From: DATJCV01 sp963707665
GTDB taxonomy: Bacteria > Pseudomonadota > Gammaproteobacteria > Burkholderiales > Burkholderiaceae_D
Length of the DNA: 64,000 nt
Direction of reading: 5' to 3'
Assembly: GCA_963707665.1 (NCBI GenBank)
Contig: CAVPQU010000018.1
Location: forward strand, 124,001-188,000
The position numbers and the translations under genes are program-made. The notes below the pieces were generated by a model. That model did not search any database. It saw only the letters and a program-made list of their open reading frames with translations, and was not told where the DNA came from. Numbering within the stretch: position 1 is the stretch's first letter; each line of letters starts with the position of its first letter. Shown here in pieces: positions 8,544 through 16,152 of this stretch.

Positions 8544-10214
8544 ATGGATACCATCACCATCCTGTTGTTTTCGTTCGTCCTGTCGGTTACCGGCCTGTTC
8601 GTCTTTATCTGGTCGCTGCGCAAGAAGCTGTTTGACGAGAATCCGGAAGCTGCCAAGGTGATTTTTTCGGATGGAGAGATCGGCATGGTGGAGGAGCCGG
8701 CTGCCACCGCGGCGCAGCGTTCCGGTTTGCAGCGCATGGTGGATGCGGCGCCGCGGCCGGTGCGAGCGCCGGTGGATGCCGCCGTGCTGGCGCAGCAGTT
8801 GAAGGACCGGGTCGAAGCCGACCGTTCGACCGCGTTCGTCGCCTTCGTCTTCCTGTCCTGCGCGATCGTGTGGCTGGTGCTGGCCTCGTCGGCCGGCTTG
8901 ATCAGCTCGATCAAGCTGCATGAGCCGGATTTTCTCACCCAGTACGCCTGGCTTACCTTCGGCCGCATCCGCACGATTCACTTGAATATCGTCGCCTATG
9001 GCTGGGCGCCAATGGCCACCTTCGGCGTCGCCATCTGGGTGCTGCCGCGCCTGTTGAAGACCGGCCTGGTCGGCGGCCGCTTCGCCATCCTGGGCGCGAT
9101 GCTGTGGAACGCCGGCCTGATTGCCGGCTTGGGATGCATCGCGGTCGGCTTGAACGACGGCATGGAATGGCTGGAAATCCCGTGGCAGGTCAGTATCCTG
9201 CTGGTGATGGGCGGCGCGCTGGTGGGCTTGCCGCTGGTGTTCACCCTTGCCAACCGGCGCGTCAAGCACCTGTATGTGTCGATCTGGTACATGGGTGCGG
9301 CGCTGTTCTGGTTCCCGACCCTGTACCTGATCGCGAAAGTCCCGGGCGTGCACTTCGGCGTCGAGCAAGCCACGATGAACTGGTGGTTCGGCCACAACGT
9401 GCTGGGCCTGTTCTATACCCCAATGGCGCTGGCGTCGGTGTATTACTTCCTGCCGAAGATCATTGGCCGCCCAATTCAGTCGTACAACCTGTCGTTGCTC
9501 GGTTTCTGGGCACTGGCTTTCTTCTATGGCCAGGTCGGCGGTCACCACCTGGTCGGCGGCCCGGTGCCGGGCTGGCTGATCACGCTGTCGATCGTGCAGA
9601 GCATGATGATGATCGTGCCGGTGCTGGCGTTTTCAGTCAACCAGCACCTGACCATGCGCGGCCATTTCAAGACGCTGATTTATTCGCCGACGCTGCGCTT
9701 CATCGTGCTGGGCGGCATGATGTACACGCTCAGTTCGCTCGAGGGTTCGTTCGAGGCGCTGCGCAGCGTCAGTACCGTGGCGCACTTCACGCATTTCACC
9801 GTGGCCCATGCGCACCTTGGCCTGTACGGCTTTGTCTCGATGGTGATGTTCGGCGCGGTGTACTTCATCATGCCGCGCGTGATGGCGTGGGAATGGCCGT
9901 ATCCGAAGCTGATCGCGCTGCATTTCTGGCTGGTGGTGGGCGGCTTTGCGATTTATTTCATCGGCTTGTCGATCGGCGGCTGGCTGCAGGGCCTGGCGAT
10001 GCTGGATGCCAGCAAGCCGTTCATGGATTCGGTCCATGTCACCATCCCGTACCTGAAAGCGAGGTCCATCGGCGGCGCCATCATGACGCTGGGCCACCTG
10101 GTATTTGCCTTCCACTTTATTGCGATGGCGTTTCGCCACGGGCCGCAGCGCATCGGCGCGGCGCTGTTCCATAAAAAGCCGGCTGCCCCCGTGGCCGTTC
10201 CGGTGGGAGCCTGA
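8544..10214 (+). CDS. cbb3-like heme-copper oxidase subunit I with CcoS-like N-terminus
   Basis: Catalytic subunit of a C-type heme-copper oxidoreductase. Residues 1-45 form one helix followed by W23, R26, F30, D31, I40 and D43, which align without gaps to the CcoS assembly factor; a linker runs to about 95. The core then carries H146 and H424 for low-spin heme, H422 for the high-spin heme, and H284, H334 and H335 for CuB. Y328 (FWALAFFY, then GGHH) falls exactly where the cross-linked tyrosine of CcoN lies, so the active site is oxidase-type rather than a known NO reductase type. The 556-residue length exceeds the roughly 475 of CcoN because of the extension. It heads an operon with 2- to 60-base gaps. 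Physiological substrate is uncertain. Confidence 0.88.
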   Translation: MDTITILLFSFVLSVTGLFVFIWSLRKKLFDENPEAAKVIFSDGEIGMVEEPAATAAQRSGLQRMVDAAPRPVRAPVDAAVLAQQLKDRVEADRSTAFVAFVFLSCAIVWLVLASSAGLISSIKLHEPDFLTQYAWLTFGRIRTIHLNIVAYGWAPMATFGVAIWVLPRLLKTGLVGGRFAILGAMLWNAGLIAGLGCIAVGLNDGMEWLEIPWQVSILLVMGGALVGLPLVFTLANRRVKHLYVSIWYMGAALFWFPTLYLIAKVPGVHFGVEQATMNWWFGHNVLGLFYTPMALASVYYFLPKIIGRPIQSYNLSLLGFWALAFFYGQVGGHHLVGGPVPGWLITLSIVQSMMMIVPVLAFSVNQHLTMRGHFKTLIYSPTLRFIVLGGMMYTLSSLEGSFEALRSVSTVAHFTHFTVAHAHLGLYGFVSMVMFGAVYFIMPRVMAWEWPYPKLIALHFWLVVGGFAIYFIGLSIGGWLQGLAMLDASKPFMDSVHVTIPYLKARSIGGAIMTLGHLVFAFHFIAMAFRHGPQRIGAALFHKKPAAPVAVPVGA

Positions 10215-10216
10215 TC

Positions 10217-10810
10217 ATGGAAAGCGAGATCAAGTTATTGAGTGGCGCCATGGTCACGCTGGCGCTGGCAACTTCCGCGCTGGTCGTGATTCCCTACCTG
10301 CAGCTGTCCGACCTGAAGCCGGCCGCCGGCCTGAAGCCGTACACCTCCGCCCAGCTGCGCGGGCGCGATCAGTACATCAAGAACGGCTGCCTGTATTGCC
10401 ACTCGCAGCAGCCGCGCGATACCGCGCAGGCGCCCGATGCGCAGCGCGGCTGGGGCCGGGTCTCGGTGGCGGCCGATTACTACTACGACAAGCCGCACCT
10501 GCTGGGCACCATGCGCACCGGGCCCGACCTGTTCAACATCGGCGCGCGCCAGCCCAGCGCCGATTGGCAGCTCGGCCACCTGTACCAGCCGCGCGCCTAT
10601 ACGCCGGGCAGCATCATGCCGTCCTATCCTTACCTGTTTGACGTCAAGGACAAGGCCGAGCAGGGCGATCGGGTGGTGAACCTGCCGCCCGGCTATGCGC
10701 CGCCGGGCAAGGTGGTGATTGCCAAGCCGGAGGTGCAGGATCTGGTGACTTACCTGCTGGGACTGGACCATACCTATCCGATTATTGCGGCGCCGGCCGC
10801 CGTCAAGTAG
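10217..10810 (+). CDS. cbb3-like oxidase subunit II, membrane-anchored monoheme cytochrome c
   Basis: CcoO-like subunit of 197 residues that would pass electrons to subunit I. An N-terminal anchor (about residues 8-27) is followed by one CxxCH heme site (GCLYCHSQQ) and the CcoO-type sequence GPDLFNIG, then DWQLGHLYQPR and SIMPSYPYL, where the methionine of SIMP is the probable axial ligand. The WGR and DYYYDKPHLLGTMRTGPDL region is typical of CcoO. The start codon lies two bases after the subunit I stop, indicating translational coupling. It is at the short end for the family. Confidence 0.9.
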   Translation: MESEIKLLSGAMVTLALATSALVVIPYLQLSDLKPAAGLKPYTSAQLRGRDQYIKNGCLYCHSQQPRDTAQAPDAQRGWGRVSVAADYYYDKPHLLGTMRTGPDLFNIGARQPSADWQLGHLYQPRAYTPGSIMPSYPYLFDVKDKAEQGDRVVNLPPGYAPPGKVVIAKPEVQDLVTYLLGLDHTYPIIAAPAAVK

Positions 10811-10870
10811 CCGCTATTCATGCGGCGCTGGCCAGCGGCGCGCCGCACCACCCCGCTCGGAGAAACAAGC

Positions 10871-11467
10871 ATGCCGCAAGACCTGGAACAACTGGATGCG
10901 CAAAAGCGCGAAATGCCGGAACCGTATGAAACCTACCGGCCGGTGCCAAAGCTCGTGATCGCGATCGTCGCCGGGGTATTTTTGTGGGCCATCGGCTACA
11001 TCCTTCTCTCCCATCCCGGCGACGACCTGACACTCGGCGACAGCCGCACTACGGCCGATCTAATGGCGCGCACCGCGGTGGCTGGCGCCGCGGTCGACGG
11101 CGCGCAAATTTATGCAGCGCAGTGCGTGGCTTGCCATCAGGCTACCGGCCTTGGCCTGCCCGGAGTCTTTCCGCCGCTGGCGCAATCGGAATGGGTCAAT
11201 GGCAAGGACGAGGTGATGGCGAAGATACTGTTGCACGGCATTACCGGCAGCCTGACGGTGGCCGGCAAACCCTTCAACGGCGCCATGCCGGCCTTCAAGG
11301 ACAAGCTCTCCGATGCAGAGATCGCGGCAGTGCTGACACACGTGCGCAGCAATTTCGGCAACAGCGCCGGCAAGGTGGAGGAGGCGACGGTGAAGGCAGC
11401 CCGTGTCGCCAGCGCAGCCCAGGCGACGCCGTGGAATGGCGACGCCGACCTGAACCCGCTGAAGTAG
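10871..11467 (+). CDS. Membrane-anchored monoheme cytochrome c, third oxidase subunit
   Basis: A 198-residue protein with a cytoplasmic N-terminus, one membrane helix (LVIAIVAGVFLWAIGYILL, about 29-47) and one class I cytochrome domain with CVACH and a distal GAMPAFKDKLSDAEIAAVLTHVR ligand helix. It occupies the operon place of CcoP, but canonical CcoP carries two hemes and here there is only one. No CcoQ-like gene is visible. It could be the electron entry point of the complex or a periplasm-facing donor. A ggagaaac ribosome site precedes the chosen ATG. Confidence 0.85.
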   Translation: MPQDLEQLDAQKREMPEPYETYRPVPKLVIAIVAGVFLWAIGYILLSHPGDDLTLGDSRTTADLMARTAVAGAAVDGAQIYAAQCVACHQATGLGLPGVFPPLAQSEWVNGKDEVMAKILLHGITGSLTVAGKPFNGAMPAFKDKLSDAEIAAVLTHVRSNFGNSAGKVEEATVKAARVASAAQATPWNGDADLNPLK

Positions 11468-11483
11468 AGGCGCAAGGAGCCGC

Positions 11484-12134
11484 ATGAAGACCATCGTTGC
11501 GCTCTTGCTGGTACTGGCCGCCGGCTTTGGTGCCATCTACCAGGGCACCGACGGTTTTCAGGCGCTGACCACCGAAACCGCGCGCCGGTTGGCCATCGCG
11601 CGCCAGCCGCGGCCGCTGCCGCCGGCCATCATCGAGTTCGCCGCCGGCGGCCCGCAGACATTGGCACAAGCGCTGCGCAGCGATGGCCGGATCACCATCG
11701 TCAATTTCATCTACACCCGCTGCAATACCATCTGTTCGGTGATGGGCAGCGAGTTCCAGCAGTTGCAGCGCGAGCTGCAAGCCAGCGGCATGGCACACCG
11801 TGTACGCCTGCTCAGTATCAGTTTTGATCCTGCCGATCAAGCCGTGCAACTGGCCGCGTATGCCCGCCAGATGCAGGCGCAGCCAGAGGTCTGGCAGTTT
11901 GCCGCCGTGCCCGATGGCCAGCAGCGCCAGGCGCTGCTGGCTGCGTTCGGGATCGTCGTGGTGCCGGCACCACTGGGTGAATTCGAGCACAACGCCGCCT
12001 TCCATATCGTCGGCGCGGATGGCTTGCTGGCACAAATCGTCGATTACGATGCGCCACAGGCGGCGCTTCACTATGCGCTGGCGGCATCCCGGAACAGGCT
12101 GGCGGGGCCGGCGTCGGTGGAGGGACACTTATGA
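11484..12134 (+). CDS. SCO1/SenC family copper chaperone
   Basis: Thioredoxin-fold protein that delivers copper to heme-copper enzymes. A single N-terminal signal-anchor (1-20) precedes the copper-binding CxxxC (YTRCNTICS) near residues 75-83, and a conserved distal histidine in FEHNAAFHIVGADG completes the site. Length (216) is normal. It sits 16 bases after the cytochrome gene and overlaps the next gene by 4 bases, so it very likely loads CuB in this oxidase. The variant site lacks the proline that usually follows the second cysteine. Confidence 0.9.
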   Translation: MKTIVALLLVLAAGFGAIYQGTDGFQALTTETARRLAIARQPRPLPPAIIEFAAGGPQTLAQALRSDGRITIVNFIYTRCNTICSVMGSEFQQLQRELQASGMAHRVRLLSISFDPADQAVQLAAYARQMQAQPEVWQFAAVPDGQQRQALLAAFGIVVVPAPLGEFEHNAAFHIVGADGLLAQIVDYDAPQAALHYALAASRNRLAGPASVEGHL

Positions 12135-12757
12135 TGGCGACGTATCCGGCACCGTGGGAGGTGCGCCGCGCGCTATTTCTAGCCGGCGGCATGCTGCTGC
12201 TGGCGGGTGCCACGCTCGGCCGGCACGCGCTGGAGAGTTCGATGGCGTCGCACATGCTGGTGCAGATGCCGGCGATCTTTTTGTCCGGCGTGCTGGCCGC
12301 GGCCGCCATGGCTGGCGCCGGCCATGCGGCGGCTCCCGGCGTGCTGGCAGCGGGCTTGCGGCGCTTGCGCCAATATGACGAACACGGCTTGCCGGGCTTG
12401 TTGCTGATCAGCTTTTTGCTGGCGTACTGGATGATCCCGAAAGCGATCGACCAAGTGTTGCTGGCGCCGGGCGCCGAGGCGGCCAAGTTCGCCTCGCTGT
12501 TTGCCGGTGGCCTGATTGCCAGGGATTGCCTGGAGCGCGCCAACCGGGTCATTCAATTGTTTTTTCTCGGCAATATCGCTTGGATGATGGCGATCGCCGG
12601 CCTGCTGTACCAGGACAATGCGACCCGGCTGTGCAATTTTTATCTGCTGGACGACCAGGTGCTGGCGGGACAGGGGCTGGTCCTGCTGTCGGTGGCGCTG
12701 CCAGTGCTGTGGGTGTGGCGGCAGTTGCGCCGCCACTCCGGCCGGCGGCTGGCTTGA
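12131..12757 (+). CDS. Polytopic membrane protein of the oxidase operon, unknown function
   Basis: A 208-residue protein with five or six hydrophobic segments. I do not recognise its family with certainty. It begins in an ATGA overlap with the SCO gene and is in the same operon. SHMLVQMPAIFLSG near residues 40-53 and LLISFLLAYWMIPKAID near 93-110 recall the HMxxQM and YWxxP patterns of CtaG-like copper or oxidase assembly proteins, which would fit its place after SCO. Sulfur- and His-containing membrane helices are compatible with metal handling. A trailing membrane ORF after senC is also described in the norSY-senC-orf1 clusters of ammonia oxidisers; whether it is related is untested. Confidence 0.8.
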   Translation: MMATYPAPWEVRRALFLAGGMLLLAGATLGRHALESSMASHMLVQMPAIFLSGVLAAAAMAGAGHAAAPGVLAAGLRRLRQYDEHGLPGLLLISFLLAYWMIPKAIDQVLLAPGAEAAKFASLFAGGLIARDCLERANRVIQLFFLGNIAWMMAIAGLLYQDNATRLCNFYLLDDQVLAGQGLVLLSVALPVLWVWRQLRRHSGRRLA

Positions 12758-12803
12758 GGTCAGCAAGACAAGGGATTTGTTTCAATTTTCAAGCGGAGCG
12801 ACG

Positions 12804-13190
12804 ATGAAGCATCAAGAAATTACGCGCGCTGGCGTGCGCGACCTGGTCGACCAGTTTTACGGCAAGGTGCGCGACGACGATTTGCTGGGGCCGGTTTTTT
12901 ACCTGGCCCTGGGCGACGACTGGGGACCGCATCTGGACAAGCTGACCGAATTCTGGTCGACCGTGGTGCTGGGTACGCGCGAATTTCGCGGCAACGTCTA
13001 CGGCACCCACATGGCGCTGGAAGATATCGAACCGGAGCATTTCGAACGCTGGCTCGGTTTGTTCGAACAGACCGCGAACGAACTGTTCCTGGCGGACGAT
13101 GCCGAGCAATTCATCCGCATGGCGCGGCGGGTGGCGGCCAGCCTGCAACTCGGCTTTTTCGGTGAAGTCCTGGTGCCGCAGCAAGCCTGA
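12804..13190 (+). CDS. Group III truncated haemoglobin
   Basis: A 128-residue two-over-two globin. It carries the family start (ITRAGVRDLVDQFYGKVRDDDLLGPVF), FWSTVVLGTREFRGN and HMALEDIEPEHFERWLGLFEQT, where H73 in YGTHMAL or the following His is the likely proximal or distal ligand region. Group III proteins bind O2 and NO in the cytoplasm and are induced by nitrosative stress in Campylobacter (Ctb). It ends the oxidase operon 46 bases after the membrane protein gene, supporting an NO-related role for the whole cluster. Confidence 0.92.
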   Translation: MKHQEITRAGVRDLVDQFYGKVRDDDLLGPVFYLALGDDWGPHLDKLTEFWSTVVLGTREFRGNVYGTHMALEDIEPEHFERWLGLFEQTANELFLADDAEQFIRMARRVAASLQLGFFGEVLVPQQA

Positions 13191-13211
13191 CGTCGCGCCG
13201 GCAGCGCAGCA

Positions 13212-13691
13212 TCAATCCTGGTTTTGTACCAACTGGTTGCGCACGCGCGACAACTGGCGTCGCAGATCGCGCAGCGCGGCGGGCGACTGGCCGCTGGCGC
13301 ACAAAACCTGCAGCGGGATGTCGCGCGCCTGTTGCTGCAGCGCTTTGCCTTTGGCGCTGAGCGTGATGCGCACCTGGCGTTCGTCGGCCTGATCGCGGGT
13401 GCGCACGATCAGCGCCGCGCCCTGCAGCCGCTTCAGCAGCGGCGTCAGGGTGCCGGAATCGAGGAACAGGCGTTCGCCGATTTCCTTCACCAGCATATCG
13501 TCGCGCTCCCACAACACCAGCATCACCAGGTATTGCGGATAGGTCACCCCCAGCTTGTCGAGCAGCGGCTTGTAGGTTTTGGTCATCGCCAGCGAAGCGG
13601 AATACAGCGCAAAGCACAGCTGGTTGTCGAGCGCCAGCAGCTCGCTGGAATCTAGTGTTTTCGCGGGTGCGGTAGGCTGCGGTTTCATCAA
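13212..13691 (-). CDS. ohrR: OhrR-type MarR-family peroxide-sensing repressor
   Basis: Dimeric winged-helix repressor that releases DNA when its reactive cysteine is oxidised by organic peroxides. The OhrR signature LDNQLCFALYSASLAM carries sensing C26, and the tyrosines of the sensing pocket are in YKPLLDKLGVTYPQYLVML. The recognition region LDSGTLTPLLKRLQ and the wing RTRDQADERQVRITLS follow. Length (159) is normal; the second Met may be the true start. It converges with the globin gene. The likely target, ohr, with its operator, lies 6.8 kb away in the same orientation. Confidence 0.9.
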   Translation of the reverse strand: MMKPQPTAPAKTLDSSELLALDNQLCFALYSASLAMTKTYKPLLDKLGVTYPQYLVMLVLWERDDMLVKEIGERLFLDSGTLTPLLKRLQGAALIVRTRDQADERQVRITLSAKGKALQQQARDIPLQVLCASGQSPAALRDLRRQLSRVRNQLVQNQD

Positions 13692-13745
13692 GGGACGGCT
13701 CCTGTCGCATGGGATAATGCAGCGCAGATTTTATTCGTCGATACC

Positions 13746-15176
13746 ATGCACATTCCGAACATACTCCAAACCGCCGCATTGTTATTTCTGCTCTGTGCCA
13801 GTGTAGCAAGCCCGGCACGAAGCGCCAATGAATTGCCGCCGGTGGTCACGCGCGCGCTGCAGGCGGCCGGCATCGGGCCGGATGCGGTCGGCGTCTACGT
13901 GCAGGAAACCGGCGCGCGCGGCACAGTGATGGCCGCGGCGAATGCCGGCCAGGCGTTTGTTCCGGCGTCGACCATGAAACTGGTGACGACCGACGCCGCG
14001 CTGGAATTGCTCGGTCCCACCTTCACCTGGAAAACCGAAGCCTATGCGGACGGCAGCCAGAATGGCGACGTGCTGCAGGGCGACCTGATTCTCAAGGGTG
14101 GCGGCGACCCCAAGCTGGTCAGCGAAAAATTCTGGCTGTTCCTGCGCCAGATCCGCGCCGCCGGCATCCGCGAAATCCGCGGCAACCTGGTGCTGGACCG
14201 CAGCGCGTTCGAAGACGGTTTCCACGATGTCGGCGCGTTTGACGACGAGCCGTCCAAGCCGTACAACGTCGGCCCCGATGCCTTGTTGCTGAACTACAAG
14301 ACCTTCGGTTTTCGCTTCATGCCGGACGCCGCCAGCGGATCGGTGCGGGTTGCGGTCGAGCCGCCGCTAGCCGGCTACCCGGTGGCGGCGCCGAAGCTGG
14401 CGACCGGCGCCTGCAACGATTGGCGCAGCCAACTGCAAGCAACGGTGGGAGTCGATGGCGCCAGCTTCGGCGGCAGCTATCCGGCTTCCTGCGGCGACAA
14501 GACCTGGTACCTGAATCCATACCGCATCAACGCGACCCAGTATTTCGATGCGGTATTCCGCCAGCTCTGGAGCGAACTTGGCGGCAGTCTCAGGGGCGAA
14601 GTCAAAAGCGGGCTGGTGCCGGCCGGCGCGCGCCTGGTCGGGGCGTGGGAATCGGTTGCCTTGCCGGAAGTGATCCGCGACATCAACAAGTACAGCAACA
14701 ACGTGATGGCGCGCCAGTTGCTGCTGAGCCTGGCGGCCGATATCCTGAAGCTGCCGGCCACCCCGGAACGCGGCGCGCGTGCGGTCAAGACCTGGCTGAC
14801 CAACAAGGGCATCGAGGCCAATGAACTGGTGATCGACAACGGTTCCGGCCTGTCGCGCAGCGAACGCATCGCGCCGCTGACGATGGGCCGCATGCTGGTG
14901 GCGGCCTACCAGTCGCCGCTGATGCCGGAATTCATCTCCTCGATGCCGCTGGTCGGCTACGACGGCACCATGCGCCGCCGCCTGGCGGCGCAGACCGTGG
15001 CCGGCAACGCCCATATCAAGACCGGGGCGTTAAAGGATGTGCGGGCGGTGGCCGGCTACGTGCTGGCGGCGTCCGGCAAGCGCTATGCGGTGGTCTGCTT
15101 CATCAACCATCCGAATGCGGCACAGGGGCAGAAGGCGCAGGATGCGCTGCTGCAGTGGGTGTATGAAAAGGGGTGA
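13746..15176 (+). CDS. dacB: D-alanyl-D-alanine carboxypeptidase/endopeptidase (PBP4)
   Basis: Periplasmic penicillin-binding protein of the S13 peptidase family that trims peptidoglycan cross-links. A signal peptide ends near residue 27. The serine motif SxxK is S75-TM-K78, the SxN motif is in NKYSNNVM near residue 316, and the third motif is KTG in HIKTGALKDV. The large inserted domain between the first and second motifs, typical of DacB, is present. Length (476) is normal. It is divergent from ohrR with only 54 bases between start codons. The 3' side runs into a dispersed repeat. Confidence 0.93.
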   Translation: MHIPNILQTAALLFLLCASVASPARSANELPPVVTRALQAAGIGPDAVGVYVQETGARGTVMAAANAGQAFVPASTMKLVTTDAALELLGPTFTWKTEAYADGSQNGDVLQGDLILKGGGDPKLVSEKFWLFLRQIRAAGIREIRGNLVLDRSAFEDGFHDVGAFDDEPSKPYNVGPDALLLNYKTFGFRFMPDAASGSVRVAVEPPLAGYPVAAPKLATGACNDWRSQLQATVGVDGASFGGSYPASCGDKTWYLNPYRINATQYFDAVFRQLWSELGGSLRGEVKSGLVPAGARLVGAWESVALPEVIRDINKYSNNVMARQLLLSLAADILKLPATPERGARAVKTWLTNKGIEANELVIDNGSGLSRSERIAPLTMGRMLVAAYQSPLMPEFISSMPLVGYDGTMRRRLAAQTVAGNAHIKTGALKDVRAVAGYVLAASGKRYAVVCFINHPNAAQGQKAQDALLQWVYEKG

Positions 15177-15200
15177 CAGGCTGAAATCGATGTGAATTTA

Positions 15201-15537
15201 CAGTTGCCGTTGCCTTTGAAATTGCCGTTGCTTTTTGACTTGACGTGAAATCCGCTTGGGACGCTGCCGTTTGGTGCGGCCCGGAAAATGGATCAGAAAC
15301 GAAACATGTCTGAGCGCAGCGAGTTGGTTTCGTTTCCCATTTTTCGCGGTGCACAAACGGGAAGCCGAAGGCCAGCATCTTGCGCGGAGCAGTGCTCGCC
15401 TTTCTTTGCTTACTTTCTTTGGCGAGACAAAGAAAGTAAGTAGCTGCCGGGCTACCCCCGGCAAGTCACCACGAAGTAGCAACCGGTTCAATAAGCGAAC
15501 AACGCCACTAGGTTCCCGCCTTCGCGGGAACGACAGG
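15201..15537 (+). repeat. Dispersed repeat, copy A (inverted relative to 25060-25382)
   Basis: About 335 bases closely matching, in reverse complement, the segment at 25060-25382. Shared landmarks in order are gttgccgttgc, tccgcttgggacgctgccgt, aaaatggatcagaaacgaaa, gagcgcagcgagttggtttc, the inverted pair CTTACTTTCTTTG/CAAAGAAAGTAAG, gggctacccccggc, tcaccacgaagt and ctaggttcccgcc. Both copies also keep a shared open frame (WIRNETCLSAASWFRFPFF, LSLLTFFGETKKVSS), which I treat as a by-product of repeat conservation rather than a gene. The element contains several hairpins. It fills most of the gap between dacB and the TPM gene; the bases 15538-15648 carry two copies of a GGGAGTAT motif. Confidence 0.85.
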
Positions 15538-15648
15538 GAAAAATGGCTAATTAGAGTGGAAAATAGGGAGTATAGGCAAATTTCTCTTTTTCCTTACCCG
15601 TAATTCACCCGCCATGGTGGGAGTATGTTGGGCGGCCAGAGCTCCCCG

Positions 15649-16152
15649 CTATAGAACGATCGGCCGGTCCGGCAACTGGTTTTCGCGCCGGCCGGTGGCC
15701 GGGAAGCGTACCTTCAGCAGCGCGTTCAGCTGGCGCAACGCAGCCACCGCGCTGGCGTGAAATTCCCCACGCGCAAAACCGCTGGTCATCGTGGCGCACA
15801 CTGCCTGCCACTCGGCGTCGTTCAGCAGCCGCGATGCCGTGCGGTCGGCGACGATTTCCACCTTGTGGTCGGCGAGATTGACGTACACCAGGATGCCGCA
15901 ATTTTCTTCGGTATCCCAGACCTGGTAATGCGAAAACAATTCGCGCGCGCGCTCGCGCGCCGGCACCCCGCGCAGCACGGCGGCGGCGGCCAGCGCGGTT
16001 TCGATGATGACCCGAATCTCGGCCCGATGCTGGGCCTCGCCGTCGGCGATGGTGTCCTGGATCGCCTGCAGCGTGGCGGCCGGAAAGGCGCGGCGGCCGG
16101 CGGCCTTGGTGGTCAACAAATGTTTGCGCATGCGCGGCAGGGTTTTCATCAC
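15649..16152 (-). CDS. TPM-domain protein (YgcG/TPM_phosphatase family), soluble
   Basis: A 167-residue protein consisting of one TPM domain (PF04536-like): IQDTIADGEAQHRAEIRVIIE, then LFSHYQVWDTEENCGILVYVNLADHKVEIVADR. No signal peptide is seen. TPM proteins are small alpha/beta proteins linked to membrane or photosystem maintenance; biochemical roles in proteobacteria are unclear. It overlaps the upstream TPM gene by 4 bases and belongs to the lemA-TPM-TPM operon, a frequent proteobacterial arrangement. Confidence 0.85.
   Translation of the reverse strand: MMKTLPRMRKHLLTTKAAGRRAFPAATLQAIQDTIADGEAQHRAEIRVIIETALAAAAVLRGVPARERARELFSHYQVWDTEENCGILVYVNLADHKVEIVADRTASRLLNDAEWQAVCATMTSGFARGEFHASAVAALRQLNALLKVRFPATGRRENQLPDRPIVL

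Noticed and set aside
8544..10214. Calling the C-family enzyme a nitric oxide reductase
   Set aside because: The NO context is suggestive, but Y328 falls at the cross-linked tyrosine position of oxidases and NorB-type glutamate signatures are missing. Left open in the findings.
15256..15603. Open frames inside both copies of the dispersed repeat (15256-15603 and 25134-25343)
   Set aside because: Similar peptides exist only because the DNA repeat is conserved; ends differ and there is no ribosome site.
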